The notes under the pieces were generated by a model, which saw only the letters and a list, made by a program, of their open reading frames with translations, was not told the DNA's origin and did no database searches. A DNA stretch of 64,000 nucleotides from Pteria penguin (lineage: Eukaryota > Mollusca > Bivalvia > Pterioida > Pteriidae), in the NCBI GenBank assembly GCA_035048485.1, contig CM068581.1, positions 65,794,381 to 65,858,380 on the forward strand. Reading direction: 5' to 3'. Of the stretch, positions 1 to 11,685 are shown piece by piece. The position numbers were made by a program, and so were the translations under genes. Position 1 is the first letter of the stretch, and each line of letters begins with the position of its first letter.

Positions 1-343
1 TTTCAGCGATACATAAGTTTCTGGAGTTATATCTCAAAATTTCACTATTTGACACAATTTAATCTTCTGTTACTTGGTTTGATTTTCATCTGCTTTCTAT
101 CTTTAGTTGATTTGATTCATTAAATGACTGTGACAGAGTATTACAGTAGACCAGGCCTTGATATACATCCATGATGATTTACAGAAACTTTTCATGGACA
201 GGTTTTACTCTCCATTTTCTATTTAAAATTATCTTTCATTTTCAGATTTTAAGATAAACTTAAAATAAAATACTAAAATAGCTTATCATGTTTTATTTAA
301 CAAACTAACATATAAAATGATACATCAAATATCACAAAATACA

Positions 344-426
344 TGCGCTGATCCAGAAATTTTTGTCAGGGGGCCCAACCAAAAAAGGTAAATTTTTCTC
401 CCCCCTCCCTGCTAGATCCGCGCCTG
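344..426. repeat. Short inverted-repeat (MITE-like) remnant
   Basis: About 83 bp bounded by tgcgctgatccag at the left and ctagatccgcgcctg at the right, which are imperfect inverted repeats of each other. The interior is C- and G-rich against an AT-rich background. The ends resemble those of the 'CAGTGGCGGATCCAG' family seen again at 15375, 25446 and 28070, so this is probably a degraded member. The rest of 1-756 shows no gene. Confidence 0.4.
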
Positions 427-756
427 AAATAAAAACTACCAAAGACCTTTAACATTTGTTAACTCATTGTTACATGACACAAAATTATTTAACAAGCAAT
501 ATAGACATAAAACTACTTAACTAGTATTAAATTATTTAAAATTAATAAAAAATTTTCATTGGAAAATCTTATTATAGATATTGTTATTTACATGTGCCTG
601 TAGACTTGCCCTTTTCATCTTCAAACTTAGTTTGTTTGGGATATAAAGATTGTCAAATCACATGATATAGAAAATGTATGAGTAATTATCATTTCATTTT
701 CAGTAACAATGGAACATGCAAACACCATGTGGCTCTGCTCTTTGCAGTATGGAGCT

Positions 757-1725
757 TTAGGATCCTCTAATTTCTTTCAGATTGAGAAGCCTGGACATGT
801 TCTCCATGGAGATGTCTGTTTGAGTACACATGTCATCTTGTACCAAATTCTGTTTCATCATCTGCATTTCCAGATAAATGGTTACTTATGATCTGGTTCA
901 CAGCTGGGCCTAACATGTTGATCAGCTGATAATATAAATATAAAATAAATCATATAAAAATAGATACTTGTATGAAATAAAATAATCAAAGATACCAGTA
1001 TATATAAAATAATTGACAGTGACAAATAATTACTAATAAAGGAAAAAGGCATTAGGGTTCATAATTTTCCTAATTTCTTCCTATATACACGAATGACCAC
1101 TGGATTCATACCTCTACCATTATTACAATATGAGAAATTCAAATATTTTGCATATAAATAGAAAACAAATGATAGCTGGTGAAACATTTGAAATCCTGAA
1201 CAAGAAAACTCCTGATTATTTACAAACTTTGTTGTCTTTTAAGCAATCTTGTTACAGTTGTAGGAGGAAGAAACAATTTGATATTCTATATTTAGTCACT
1301 ATCACAAGGTATGGTTTGAAATCCCTCCATTATATCAACATCTGTAACATCCTCCACCTCAACATCCGTATGGTAGGATGGATTCCTTCAAAACATATGG
1401 GAGAATGTTCCGGATGTGGGACGGGCCAATGAGTTTGTACAAGTTAAAGCACTTTGTTCAAAGAAAGGGCCAACATTTTGCATTTAGACTTCCCAGTAGC
1501 GAAGTCGTATGTTTGACCCGCTGATTCCACCACACTCTAAAATTATCAATGTCCATGCCAAACCAGATTTATCAAGCATAATGAAATGGCAAATGTAAAA
1601 TCACTTACAGTATTTAAGGTATGATCAGTCAAACCATCTTCTCTTGAAGATTCTTCTCCTCTATCATGTCTAGGCTCGGTCAATTCGACATCATCATTGT
1701 CATTGACGTCAGCATATTTAGCCAT
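757..1725 (-). CDS. Small unrecognised protein; first exon clear, second exon tentative
   Basis: The first coding exon is 1609-1725 (39 codons). It begins MAKYADVNDNDDVELTE, is acidic and polar, and ends in a good donor (ACT|gtaagt) in phase 0. Two downstream acceptors fit that phase. One is at 861 (gcag|ATGATG), giving a 34-residue ending (MMKQNLVQDDMCTQTD... to LNLKEIRGS) that stops at 757. The other is a T-rich acceptor (ttatattatcag) near 925, giving a different ending of about 30 residues (LINMLGPAVNQIISN...). Which is used, and whether further exons exist, cannot be decided by eye. With the first choice the protein is 73 aa. No signal peptide or membrane segment is visible and I do not recognise a family. 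The exon and donor are well supported; the rest of the model is not. Confidence 0.4.
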
Positions 1726-2369
1726 ATTCTTCTGGCTTTTGGGTCCTTCTTTTCCGTTTGGAAAGGAAAAAATGTCACCTCGCTCATATACCCATACCAG
1801 CTTTTATTTATCGTATCAGAAAAACAGCATATTGCTGCACAATAGTATCGAGTTTTGGGTAAATTCGTCGTCTGTATTATTTGTTTACATAGTTGCTACT
1901 TTTACCGGAAGTGGATGGGGCACATAAACTCCACAAGTCACGTGACTGGTGTGTGTAAATACGGACTTTTAACGGAGTTCCGCGCGAACTCGAAAATGTG
2001 CTATTGCTAAATGCAAACCACACGACACGAGAACATAATTTCGTCATTTTAGAATTTGCTTTGAACATTACTTATAAAGAAAGAGAGATTCTACCATATT
2101 GAATAAATTTGTTAATACTGTCGCGTGTGTAATTTAATACCGTATAGATCTATATACAGTTTACATAATAATCTACGGTAGACTAGATCAAGATATATAC
2201 CTGATCTGTAACTTCTTTAATTTTGATAGATCTATGTAGATAATCTACATATCTAATCTAGATTTATACATGAAAATAAGCAAATTGATTACCTTCAAAC
2301 ATATGCCATATAGATCCAAAGCCAACACGATTTCAAATGTTCCATTCTCGATGATGATTGGTCAATTAT
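1726..2369. other. Upstream intergenic region, nothing recognised
   Basis: This is presumably the promoter side of the minus-strand gene ending at 1725. It includes AT-rich sequence with several near-palindromic 'tagatctatatac' words around 2140-2270. The short ORFs on both strands here lack family resemblance and splice support. Confidence 0.4.
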
Positions 2370-2923
2370 CTTGTTCCCTCAAGATAACTTTCTCGTTCCC
2401 TCAAGATAACTTTCTCGTTCCCACAAGATAGTATCTCGTTCCCTCAAGATACTATCTCGTTCCCACAAGATAACTTTCTTGTTCCCACAAGATAGTATCT
2501 CGTTCCCTCAAGATACTATCTCGTTCCCACAAGATAACTTTCTTGTTCCCACAAGATAGTATCTCGTTCCCTCAAGATAACTTTCTTGTTCCCACAAGAT
2601 AGTATCTCGTTCCCTCAAGATAACTTTCTCGTTCCCACAAGATAGTTTCTCGTTCCCACAAGATAACTTTCTCGTTCCCTCAAGATAGTATCTCGTTCCC
2701 ACAAGATAACTTTCTCGTCCCCACAAGATAGTTTCTCGTTCCCTCAAGATAGTATCTCGTTCCCACAAGATAACTTTCTCGTTCCCACAAGATAGTTTCT
2801 CGTTCCCTCAAGATAGTATCTCGTTCCCACAAGATAACTTTCTCGTTCCCACAAGATAGTATCTCGTTCCCTCAAGATAGTTTCTCGTTCCCTCAAGATA
2901 GTTTCTCGTTCCCACAAGATAGT
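2370..2923. repeat. Minisatellite, about 26 units of 21-22 bp
   Basis: Tandem copies of (T)TCTCGTTCCC[A/T]CAAGATA followed by a variable 3-5 base linker (ACTT, GTA, GTT or CTA). I count 26 occurrences of the GTTCCC/GTCCCC core. Two alternating variants, CCCACAAG and CCCTCAAG, give a partial higher-order order. The array creates repetitive minus-strand ORFs rich in 'RERETILWERES' that I regard as by-products. Confidence 0.95.
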
Positions 2924-2984
2924 GGTACAAAAAAAAAAGAATACCCATGTCACCTCTGTGCCACCGTAATTTAAACTACATAAC

Positions 2985-4654
2985 TGTCTAACATATGAAT
3001 GTCAAATAACTGAACTTAGTGCCATAACGGTCAAGAACAGTCCCATTGATTTCAAAGTGTAAAGGTTATCTCACAGACAATTCCTTGGTGAAAAACTTGT
3101 CTACACTCTTGGTAGAAAACCATGCCAAAGGAAGTTTGAATAACATGCATGAATACTTTCAGTTTCTGAATAAAGGATGATCCATGTTGATGTCAAGGTT
3201 ATGCATCATATGCCAATGTCATAAGCAATGGTCCTTTTTTCAAAAGCACTGTTCTATCTATAGCCTAACAATTTTGCAATGTGGAACCGCATAGCTAGTT
3301 CTTAAGTAGTTATAGCTAATTTGAAGGTCATAGCATCTGATGTCAAGGTCATATTATTCAGGATCAAAGTCACAAGTAATTCCTTTTGTGGAAATATTGT
3401 GTCAAATTTGAAATCATGTAATCTTGAAGTGTAAAACTGCAAGCTTGGTATCATATAAGTCTATAATGGTTCCTTTTGATTTCAAGGTCACATGATCTAA
3501 GGTCAAGGTCACAAGTAATTTTTTGAAAAACATTGCCCGAATTGCTTTATTTTCATCCTTGTAAGGTAGGAATATTAATTAAGCTGTATAGTGTGTACAG
3601 CTGGAATTGGTAAATTGTCTTTTTTATTTCAAGGTCATTGGATCACAAAGGTCAAGGTCACAGGCAGTCCCTTTTTGAAAACTGTGTTTGCCTTTTGATT
3701 ATTTTCATAGCCTAATTTGCAAACACCTCATTGACATTTTTCCACTTTCCAAGTACATGCTGTTATATCTTATACCACTGCATACATACAAGAAAAAGCT
3801 CATAATTTGGTTGAAAAATGGTGCATGGACATACTTGAAATCATGCTGTGAAATTTTGAGCGGTCAGAAGTTAATAATTCTTTGACAAATATTTTTGAAA
3901 ATCTTCTTAAATATTTTAGAGGTCCAATTTTTACTCTGGGATATAATTTACAATATCTATAAAGAAAAATATGGATTGCACTCTAAAATAGCATGGCATG
4001 AAAATAACCAATTACATGATATATGGTCACCTGTTGGTCAGTTAAGAGACATATCACATAACATTTGTTCACATCAAGGTAACATACCAATATATCTTTT
4101 TTCAAAAATTATTGTTTACATTTGAACACAATATTGATTAGAAGGTTACAGATCGATCAATTTATGCCAAGCTGTCCAAATTTCAATTTTGGAGGGAAAC
4201 TGAAGATGTCACCATAGCAACGATATATAAAAAAATTCACGGTGAATTTTAGTCTAAAACACCACTACCCAATATGCTGATTTCATTAATCATCAAAGCA
4301 TTATCAAACAATTAACATTGAAATACCGTTAATTGGGGTTCGGATACCTTAATAAGGATTAATGCATGGCCAAAAAAAAAAAGAAAGATAGCAAAGAGAG
4401 CCAGAAATGGGGGAGGGGTGTTGTTTAAGACATCCGTTTCATGCGCTGACATTTCTCCAACTACAATACTATACATATTATCCCATGACAGTACCACAAA
4501 GAATGCTTGACATTGGCAAGTACACGTAGCTTTATCAGTATTAGATTTATTATCATTTACAACTATCTTTCTTTTAAGTGGAACAATAAAATATATATGA
4601 AAGAACACTGTGATGTATGTTATAATGGGAATACATGTATTTCAAATTTAATTG
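2985..4654. other. Intergenic, old dispersed repeats, no gene seen
   Basis: From about 3040 to 3670 there are repeated 'aaggtcac...ggtcaaggtcac' words, the decayed body of a dispersed repeat. From 3690 to 4650 I see only short ORFs with no splice support or family resemblance. Confidence 0.5.
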
Positions 4655-5160
4655 TTTCTAAGTCCCCCCAGAGGGTTTGACTTCAGTGTTATTATACCTT
4701 TTTTCCCCGATGTTACGTGGTAATGACACTTTCTATATAGTGTTGGTTCACATTTATTTATGTATACAGTGCTGAGTTATATTTGTTTCTTCTGTATGTA
4801 AGAATATTCATGGCGCATGTGGCAAACCATTCAGGGGATGCTTACTCTTTCCGGGCACCTGGACTCACCTCTGAATTTCAGGGGTCCGTGAATGTCCTCT
4901 GTGGTACATTGTCGTTAGTGCCATACTCACTTGACACCAGTTACTTTCGTATATTACATTAAGGTCACACTAATTCCGTTTGCAGTGTGGAGCTTGTAGA
5001 AAAGTCCCCCCCGGAGGGTTTGACTTAAGTGCTACTATACCTTTTTCCTGATGTTATGTGGCACTGGCACTTTCTACACAGTGTTGGTTCACATTCATGT
5101 ATATATACAGTGCTGAGTTACATGTGTTTCTTCTGTATGGTCGTGCATACGATCATATAA
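4655..5160 (+). repeat. Dispersed element at the left edge of duplication unit A
   Basis: Contains two related halves, both reading 'gagggtttgact...gtgtta/gctactatacctttttcc...gatgtta'. Between them (about 4805-4930) lies the core 'tcttt/ctcccgggcacctg...ctcacctctgaatttcaggggtccgtgaatgtcc'. The same arrangement occurs at 16925-17420, at the matching edge of unit B. The core alone recurs at 30003-30100 (minus), 56638-56740, 58525-58625 and 60600-60960. The family is unknown to me. Confidence 0.7.
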
Positions 5161-5551
5161 TCTAAAAGACACAAATTCAAATAAAGGCGTGCAAGCCATG
5201 TATTTATATTAAAACCGAAACACTCAATATTACAAATCAAGTGTTTCTATTTTCATTAGAGCCATTGTGCTTCACTTTGGAAGTCTAAGAATGTTTCATG
5301 TGTTTATAAGTTTTGATAAATGGGTTGAAAGTTGGGAATATTCAACCTGAAGTCAGCAGTGTGCCGTATACGTATAACTACAAAAAGTTATAAAGCTTAA
5401 AAGTAGCAATGTCAATACCTAATGAAATCTTGTGTCAGAAAAGCATTTCTCTCTCCCTACCAAGACAGACGAAAATAGCACAGAGACACACCGATGTTCG
5501 AGTTTAAATACTCGGAAATGATAAAGAAAATGAAGTTAAAAACTGATGATA

Positions 5552-5557
5552 TTTATT
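5552..5557 (-). promoter_or_regulatory. Poly(A) signal AATAAA overlapping the stop codon, copy A
   Basis: On the minus strand the last codons read AAG CAA TAA ATA, so the TAA stop (5553-5555) is embedded in an AATAAA hexamer. Copy B has AATAAA at 17899-17904, one base after its TAG stop. If used, the 3' UTR would be only tens of bases long. Confidence 0.45.
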
Positions 5558-6147
5558 GCTTAAAGCAACAACACAGACATCTTATTCCTTTCCGGACTCT
5601 ACGTAGCATTCTCCTCATCTGAAAAATGATATACATGCGGTATAGTTATCTATTCTGGATAGTATATTAATTTTAGTATCGAGAAGAAAACTCAGATTTT
5701 AAACCAACATATAATTTCAATTTATCTTTTCATACCACTGTTTTCCTTAAAATTTCCAGATTTAATACACATGTTTTTAGATTATTAAACATTGTTTATT
5801 AGTAATTGACTTTACGCAAACTTTGAACGGAATAATTAATATTTCATGTTTCTAAAAAAGATCTAAATGTTTAAAATACCTTAGATTCTTTTTTCTCCAT
5901 TGTGAGTGTATTCTGCGAGAAGTTCAGTTCCTAAAAACGATAAATTCGATTTATGTCAAATTTCCTTATGGTCATGTACATTAACAGGTGAAGCTGGATA
6001 GTTTTAAATGATGAGTAGATATACTAAATCACACAAAAAATTTAAATAATACTTATAGTGGCAAAAAAAAAAAAAAATAAATAAAATAAATAAATAAAAA
6101 AAAAATAAATAAATAAAAAAACCAAGAAGGACGATGATGACAATGAG

Positions 6148-6182
<35 letters not shown>

Positions 6183-9100
6183 TGATGATGATGATGATGG
6201 TGGTGGTGGTAGTGATGATAAGAAGGAAGAGAAGAGAGAAAGAAATTTACATACCATTTTAGTATCATTAACGTCCAGATTCGATGAGATGGTATCAAAA
6301 GATAAGGTGGCATCAACAGTTGAAGCAATGTCAACTCCAAAGCTGGGAATTGTTGAAACGTCTCTGGTCATCATCTCATCAAACTGCTGTCTCTAAAAGA
6401 TCAGTAGGAGATAAATATCATTCACTAAATAAAGTATAGGTGATTTCTTAAAAACTTCGTTACATCATAATTTTCACTGTGAGGAACTATCAGCAATCCT
6501 TACGATAAACATTTTCAATAAACGGCAATGTTACATTGTACCTATTAGTAAAATAACTAAGAAAAACAAACCCTACCCTTTCTTTTCTATAGTCGTCCAT
6601 ATCTAAGAGTTCAGGCGACGACCTTGCTGGTATGGCGGGTGTATTATGGACGAGGAGCAGGAGGAGAGACGTGTCCTCAGAATCCTCACAATCCTGCGGG
6701 GTGTATTTGATCTCAGTCCCTGGTTGTGATTGCTTAACTTCTTGCTCAGTAGATCTCCAGAAATCTTCGCTACCACCAATTTTTACCATCTCTTCAAGCT
6801 CTTGTCCTTGTTCCTCATATTTCTGTGAAACTGAACTATTCCTTATTATTTCCTCAAGAAGTCGTATGGCTACGTCTGAATTATCTGTTTCAGGAATATT
6901 TCTGTCCCATCCGCTATTCTTAGCATCTTGCTCAGTGCACTTCTGTGGAGGCTGAATATCCCCAGTCCTCGCCTTCTCTTTGTTTTCTCGAACTTGGCTT
7001 AGAGATAAAAGGACTAGCGACTTTGGTTGTTGCACCACTTTGTCTTCACGTGTTTTTTGCATCTCTTGGTCTTCACATGGATTATGCACCCTTTGGTATT
7101 CACATTCTAGTAAAGCTAAGCTAATGTTTATTATCTCGTCTACTAATCTTCTAGCTGTGTCTCGAAGGTCTCTTTCGGATTGTTTGTTCCTGCATCCATC
7201 ATTCTCAGATTCGCGCTCTCTGCGTTTCTCTGTACTAAGGATCTCTCTAATTTTCTTCTCATTTACGTTTTGTTCTGGTGTTTTTCCAGGAACCATCACT
7301 CGTGCATAATCATACTCTTCTCGCTCGTTACATATGATCAATGCCAAACTTTTGTCAATTATATCATTTACATATCCTCTCGCAAAATATTTTACTCCTA
7401 GTTCTGTTATGTTTGACTTGCCTTTGTCGCGGTCAGCTTCTATTGTTGTACATTCTCGCCGACTAGGAATGTTATCGCTCTCCTCCTTATCTTTGCTATT
7501 TTGTTCTGGTGTTAAGGCGTCTGACAGATTGGCAGTTGACATTGGATGTTCGGTTTTTCTTTTGTTAAACTGCAGCATTACCAAGCAGTTATCTATTATT
7601 TCATTCACGTTATTTCGCACCATGTCTCTTAAATCTGGATTCTCGTCGCACTTGACATGCTCTACTTCTCCTTGTTTACTTTCAAGGGTATCTTGGAGAT
7701 TAATGATCTTTGTTCTTTCTTCTTGTTGTTCAGTGGCCAATACATGTTCTCTGGATTCTGCAGCAGGTTCTGCCAACTCTCGCTCTCTGCTTTCTTCTGT
7801 ACTAAGAATATCTCTAATTTTCTTCTCGTTTACGTTTTGTACTGTTGTTTTTCCTGGAATCATCACTCGTGTATATTCACACTCTTCTCGCTCGTTACAT
7901 CTTATCAAAGCCAAACTTTTGTCGATTATATCATTTACGTATCCTCTTGCAAAATCTCTTACTCCTAGTTCTGTTGTGTTTGACTTGCCTTTGTCGCGGT
8001 CAGCCTCTAATTTTGTACATTCCTGCGGACTAGAAATGTTATCGCTTATCTCCCTCTCTTTGCAATTTTGTTCTGGTGTTATTTCGTCCGACAGATTGGC
8101 AGTTGACATTGGATGTTCGGTTTTTATTTTGTTAAACTGCAGCAGTACCAAGCAGTTATCTATTATTTCATTTACGTAATTTCGCACCATGTCTCTTAAT
8201 TCTGGATTCTCTTCGCATTTGACATGCTCTACTTTTCCTTGTTTACTTTCATGGGTATCTTGGAGACTGGCGATCTTTGTTTTTTCTTCTTGTTGTTCAG
8301 TGGCCAATACATGTTCTCTGGATTCTGCAGCAGGTTCTGCCAACTTTGGATTTCTGTTTCCTTTTACATTACATTGCAGTAGAATTATGCTGCTATTTAT
8401 GATTTCTTCAACATACTTCCTTGCCTTCTTCTCCAATTCTATTTCGCTTGTGTGTGCGTCATCTTGTTTGTTCATGCTTGCCACGGCTACGGATTCTTTT
8501 CTACTGTTCACTTCTTCATGCCTGGCCTCTTCTCGGTAGTTACTCTCTTTTTCACCATTGCCATTATTATCTTGGTGTTTAATTAGTTGTTGCTGCAATT
8601 AAAGACATGCTTAATTTGTTTGTATATTTATTAAATGTAAGTAGCTGAAAGTCGATGGATATGAAAGCCTATTTACTTATCGTTTATTTGTTTGAAAATT
8701 GATCGTGGATATATCTTTACTTTATTATATCTTAAAAATTTGAAAGCATATGTACATACCTCTTTTTTCCATCTCTGAAACTATAAATAAAAGAAATAAA
8801 ATAGTATGAATATTAAATAAAAAAATTGCTATTTTAAAATATCAGATAAACATATTATGATATTATATCATATATTATTCATAACAAATTTAGATAATAA
8901 ACATAGACAATAAATTCATTTTAAGAATAATTATGATATATGATATGATATGATATGATATAGTATAATATGATATGATATGATATGACATGATGTGATA
9001 TGATATGATATGATATGATATGATATATGATATTCATACCTTTTTCTTTCGTCGTTCCTATGTATAAAAATAGAAGAGAATGTTAGAATGAATTGAACAA

Positions 9101-10239
9101 TTAACGTTATATCACCATTGAATAAAAGTATCATTTTTTTTTTCGATTTTTCATTTTCATTCCTTATCTTCCAAAAAAATATATAGTTTATATAAATAGG
9201 GAAATCGTTAAAAAAAGACAAATTTAGAATTAAGCTGCGTATTACTCCACATACCTCTCGCTTTTCATGTTCAGCCTGAAAATAATAAAATTATAAACAT
9301 GTATTTATATTATTTCTGAAAAAGTATCCGAGTAATGGATACATGCATTACAATTAAAACTGTAAATTTATAATAAATCACACTCCTTTCTCGATGTCTT
9401 ATTTCTTTATTTATTATACAACGACTTCTTTGTGGAAGAATTAACTTGATTTATGTATATATGCATACTCTCCGTTATTAATTTCTCAGGTCTAGGCCTC
9501 CAGGGGCATTATACTTCTATCCGTATTCGATATAACATTAAATGTACAATTGACAGTACTATTTATTAATGTAAAAAAGATAAAGGAATTTTTGGTAAGG
9601 CAGTCAACGTTTTAAAATAAAATGTGAAACTTACAGGTGGCAAGTCGGTCACCAGCAACCGGCCTTTAGTATGACCATCCTCCCCTTTGTATTCAAATCG
9701 ATGTACAACCTATACATATACAGTAAAGAACAGATAATTTACAGAAACTAATTACCGTGTCATCTTGGATAAACTAGATACTTGTTTACGTACGGAAATG
9801 GACGAGTTGTTTCGATTGATTACATAGGAGGTATTTGAAATAAATACTTTTGAATTCAAAGTTAATATGGTTTATAATGTTGCAAAATTGCATAATGAAG
9901 TGACAATATTTGTACATATCAAAAGCGAGCAAAGAAACAAAAAAAAAAAAAAAAAAACAGTAAAACATGAAATACTTACATAATAGGAGGGAAATCCCGG
10001 TTCTACTTTCTCCTACAATTTAAAATATTATGTTTATTTTTTTTTTTTCATTGACTAATTTAGTATTCATTGATTTATTTATGATATGCCAAAGTGATAA
10101 AGAGCTAATAAATTGGCAGATTTTGTCATACATCTTCATAATATTCTTTTCCAATAAATGAATCAAGAATGTAAGTAACATACCTCACACTTCTTTGTTT
10201 TCTGTAAAATAAATGAATAAATAAGTAAATAAATAAATA

Positions 10240-10274
<35 letters not shown>

Positions 10275-10365
10275 AAATAAATAAATAAATAAAAGCATAA
10301 GTTAAGAATTTCCTTGTTTCAATAATGAAGTAACTGTACAAAAATTTCAACAATAGACTCCCTTT

Positions 10366-10416
<51 letters not shown>

Positions 10417-11014
10417 ATAAAACATATTAAGGACGACAATACTAAGACAAAAATAAAACCTTTTCTCAAATAGCGGTTATCTGCCCCTTATTCAGGATGG
10501 TTCAAAAGCTATCGAAACTTATGACGTACAAAGCAATTAAACGAAACAAATTAAAATAATAAATACTAAGCAATAACATAAGGTTTGTCCGAAATAGTGG
10601 TAACTTTGTACCAGTATTTCTAAACAACACAAACAGCCCATTTTGCAACTGAATATCCCCTATCCCCAACACTGATAATAAAAATGAAATGTATAAGATG
10701 ATAAATTGAGTAACAAATAAATGCAGATGCTAGAAAAATTTCAAGAAGAAAAATGTGTTTATATATTACCTTACTCCAACCCTTTTCATCAAATGTTGCT
10801 TTAAATCTATCAAAATCTCTGATATAGCTGAAATGAAACTGCGACCTCTAAAATGCAAAAGAAATAGTATTGAAATAAACAATATATATTAACAGATAAA
10901 GAACAGAAAATGTCACTGAGAATCATTTAAAGGTACACGAGTACTACACATTTCACAGATATCTATCAACTATAGCAAATGATATAGATAAATTGTACTT
11001 ACTTCGCTCGTCAT
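5553..11014 (-). CDS. Seven-helix repeat protein, copy A (candidate multivalent A-kinase anchoring protein)
   Basis: Twelve exons, all phase 0: 11003-11014, 10770-10847, 10184-10201, 9980-10012, 9635-9709, 9255-9275, 9040-9057, 8760-8780, 6577-8592, 6255-6392, 5880-5930 and 5553-5618. They total 848 codons without the stop. The first eight exons encode only 92 residues, with conserved-looking blocks (FHFSYIRDFDRFKATFDE, VVHRFEYKGEDGH). The 672-codon ninth exon is acidic and polar. It carries seven amphipathic helices at about residues 149-166, 225-244, 304-324, 414-433, 493-513, 569-589 and 665-683, of the type ARxYVNxIIDxSLALI. Helices 2-3 and 4-5 lie in two copies of a 189-residue repeat. 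The C-terminus is basic and then Cys-rich (RRVRKGIRCLCCCFKQ). Spacing of the aliphatic residues matches the RII-binding helix of A-kinase anchoring proteins, and ARRLVDEIINIS fits that consensus fully. The function is inferred. No signal peptide is seen. The last stop codon lies inside an AATAAA. Confidence 0.8.
6066..6212. repeat. A-rich tract and (GAC)n(GAT)n(GGT)n triplet repeat in intron 10 of copy A
   Basis: An A-rich/AAAT tract (6066-6120) is followed by an interrupted then pure (GAC)n run passing into GAT and GGT triplets (6130-6212). The same block sits at 18412-18547 in copy B with fewer GAC units. It lies between two well-supported splice sites, so it is intronic, although it produces poly-Ser, poly-His and poly-Arg reading frames. 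Confidence 0.9.
8933..9033. repeat. (ATATG)n pentanucleotide microsatellite, intron of copy A
   Basis: Runs of 'tgatatgata' with a few substitutions, directly 3' (on the minus strand) of the ERRKKK exon at 9040-9057. The orthologous position in copy B (21588-21718) has a longer version of the same pentamer. Confidence 0.9.
10207..10413. repeat. AAAT/AATC and GA microsatellites, intron of copy A
   Basis: A tetranucleotide tract (10207-10290, aaat with aatc variants) is followed at 10368-10413 by (GA)n. Copy B keeps the same order at 22926-22975 and 22989-23025, showing that these arrays were present before the gene duplication. Confidence 0.9.
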
Positions 11015-11496
11015 CTTGCTTAGCCTGTTTTCGCTTCGGTTAACGTTGTTGCGAATACACGTAATCTTCGTTTTATGACGTCATAGAGAACGTAGAGCTA
11101 GCTTCCGATTTTAAGATATTCGGATGACAGTTTCAGAGAATTGATCTAAATGAAGTTTCGAACTTGATTTTTAAACTGAACATTTTCAATAGATAGATAA
11201 GTAAATAAAAATAATAACGAACAAACAGACAACTAACAAACAAACTAACTAACTAACTAACTAACTCACTGAATAAATAAATAAATAAATAAACATGAGT
11301 CGTTCTAATCACCCTCATTGATAACAAAGTTTCTTTAGAAAGTTTCGTCAGTATTCCACAATGAGAGATTCCGAATTAGAATGTGAAAATGTTTTTCCCT
11401 TTTAGTTGAACCTCCTTCATTTCAATGATCTACGCGTTTCAAATCAAGATACATGTATTCTGGGACATAAACGTGAGCCTTGTTCTTCTTCTTCTT

Positions 11497-11685
11497 CCAA
11501 TGGGAGATACCGCTATTAACTGCAGTCCTAATATGTAGGGAGGAAATAAAACATATTCCTGCAAAAATGACGTAAAGAACAATGATACGTTATTGTGACG
11601 TCATAAGGTTGCTAACTCCAACCGATGTTACTAACTGATAGTACACAAACGCCGCCTAACGGGCGGTATCTCCCATATGAAGTGT
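11497..11685. mobile_element. MITE-like element with 'gggagataccgc' inverted ends
   Basis: Left end ttccaatgggagataccgc, right end gcggtatctcccatatgaa, which are inverted copies of each other about 190 bp apart. It sits just beyond the right edge of duplication unit A (homology with copy B ends near 11483). Confidence 0.6.

Noticed and set aside
2508..2953. ORFs of 'RERETILWERES' type in the minisatellite
   Set aside because: They result from a 21-22-bp repeat without stops; there is no start context, splicing or family.
6042..6374. Minus-strand ORFs rich in Ser, His or Arg runs (also 18349-18708)
   Set aside because: They read a real 46-codon exon and then run past its donor into the intronic triplet repeat.
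7334..8179. Long plus-strand ORF opposite the large exon of copy A (and similar ones at 19373-20560)
   Set aside because: It is the antisense of the repeat-bearing minus-strand exon. The minus frame is intact over more than 2 kb, is flanked by splice sites and is conserved between paralogues.
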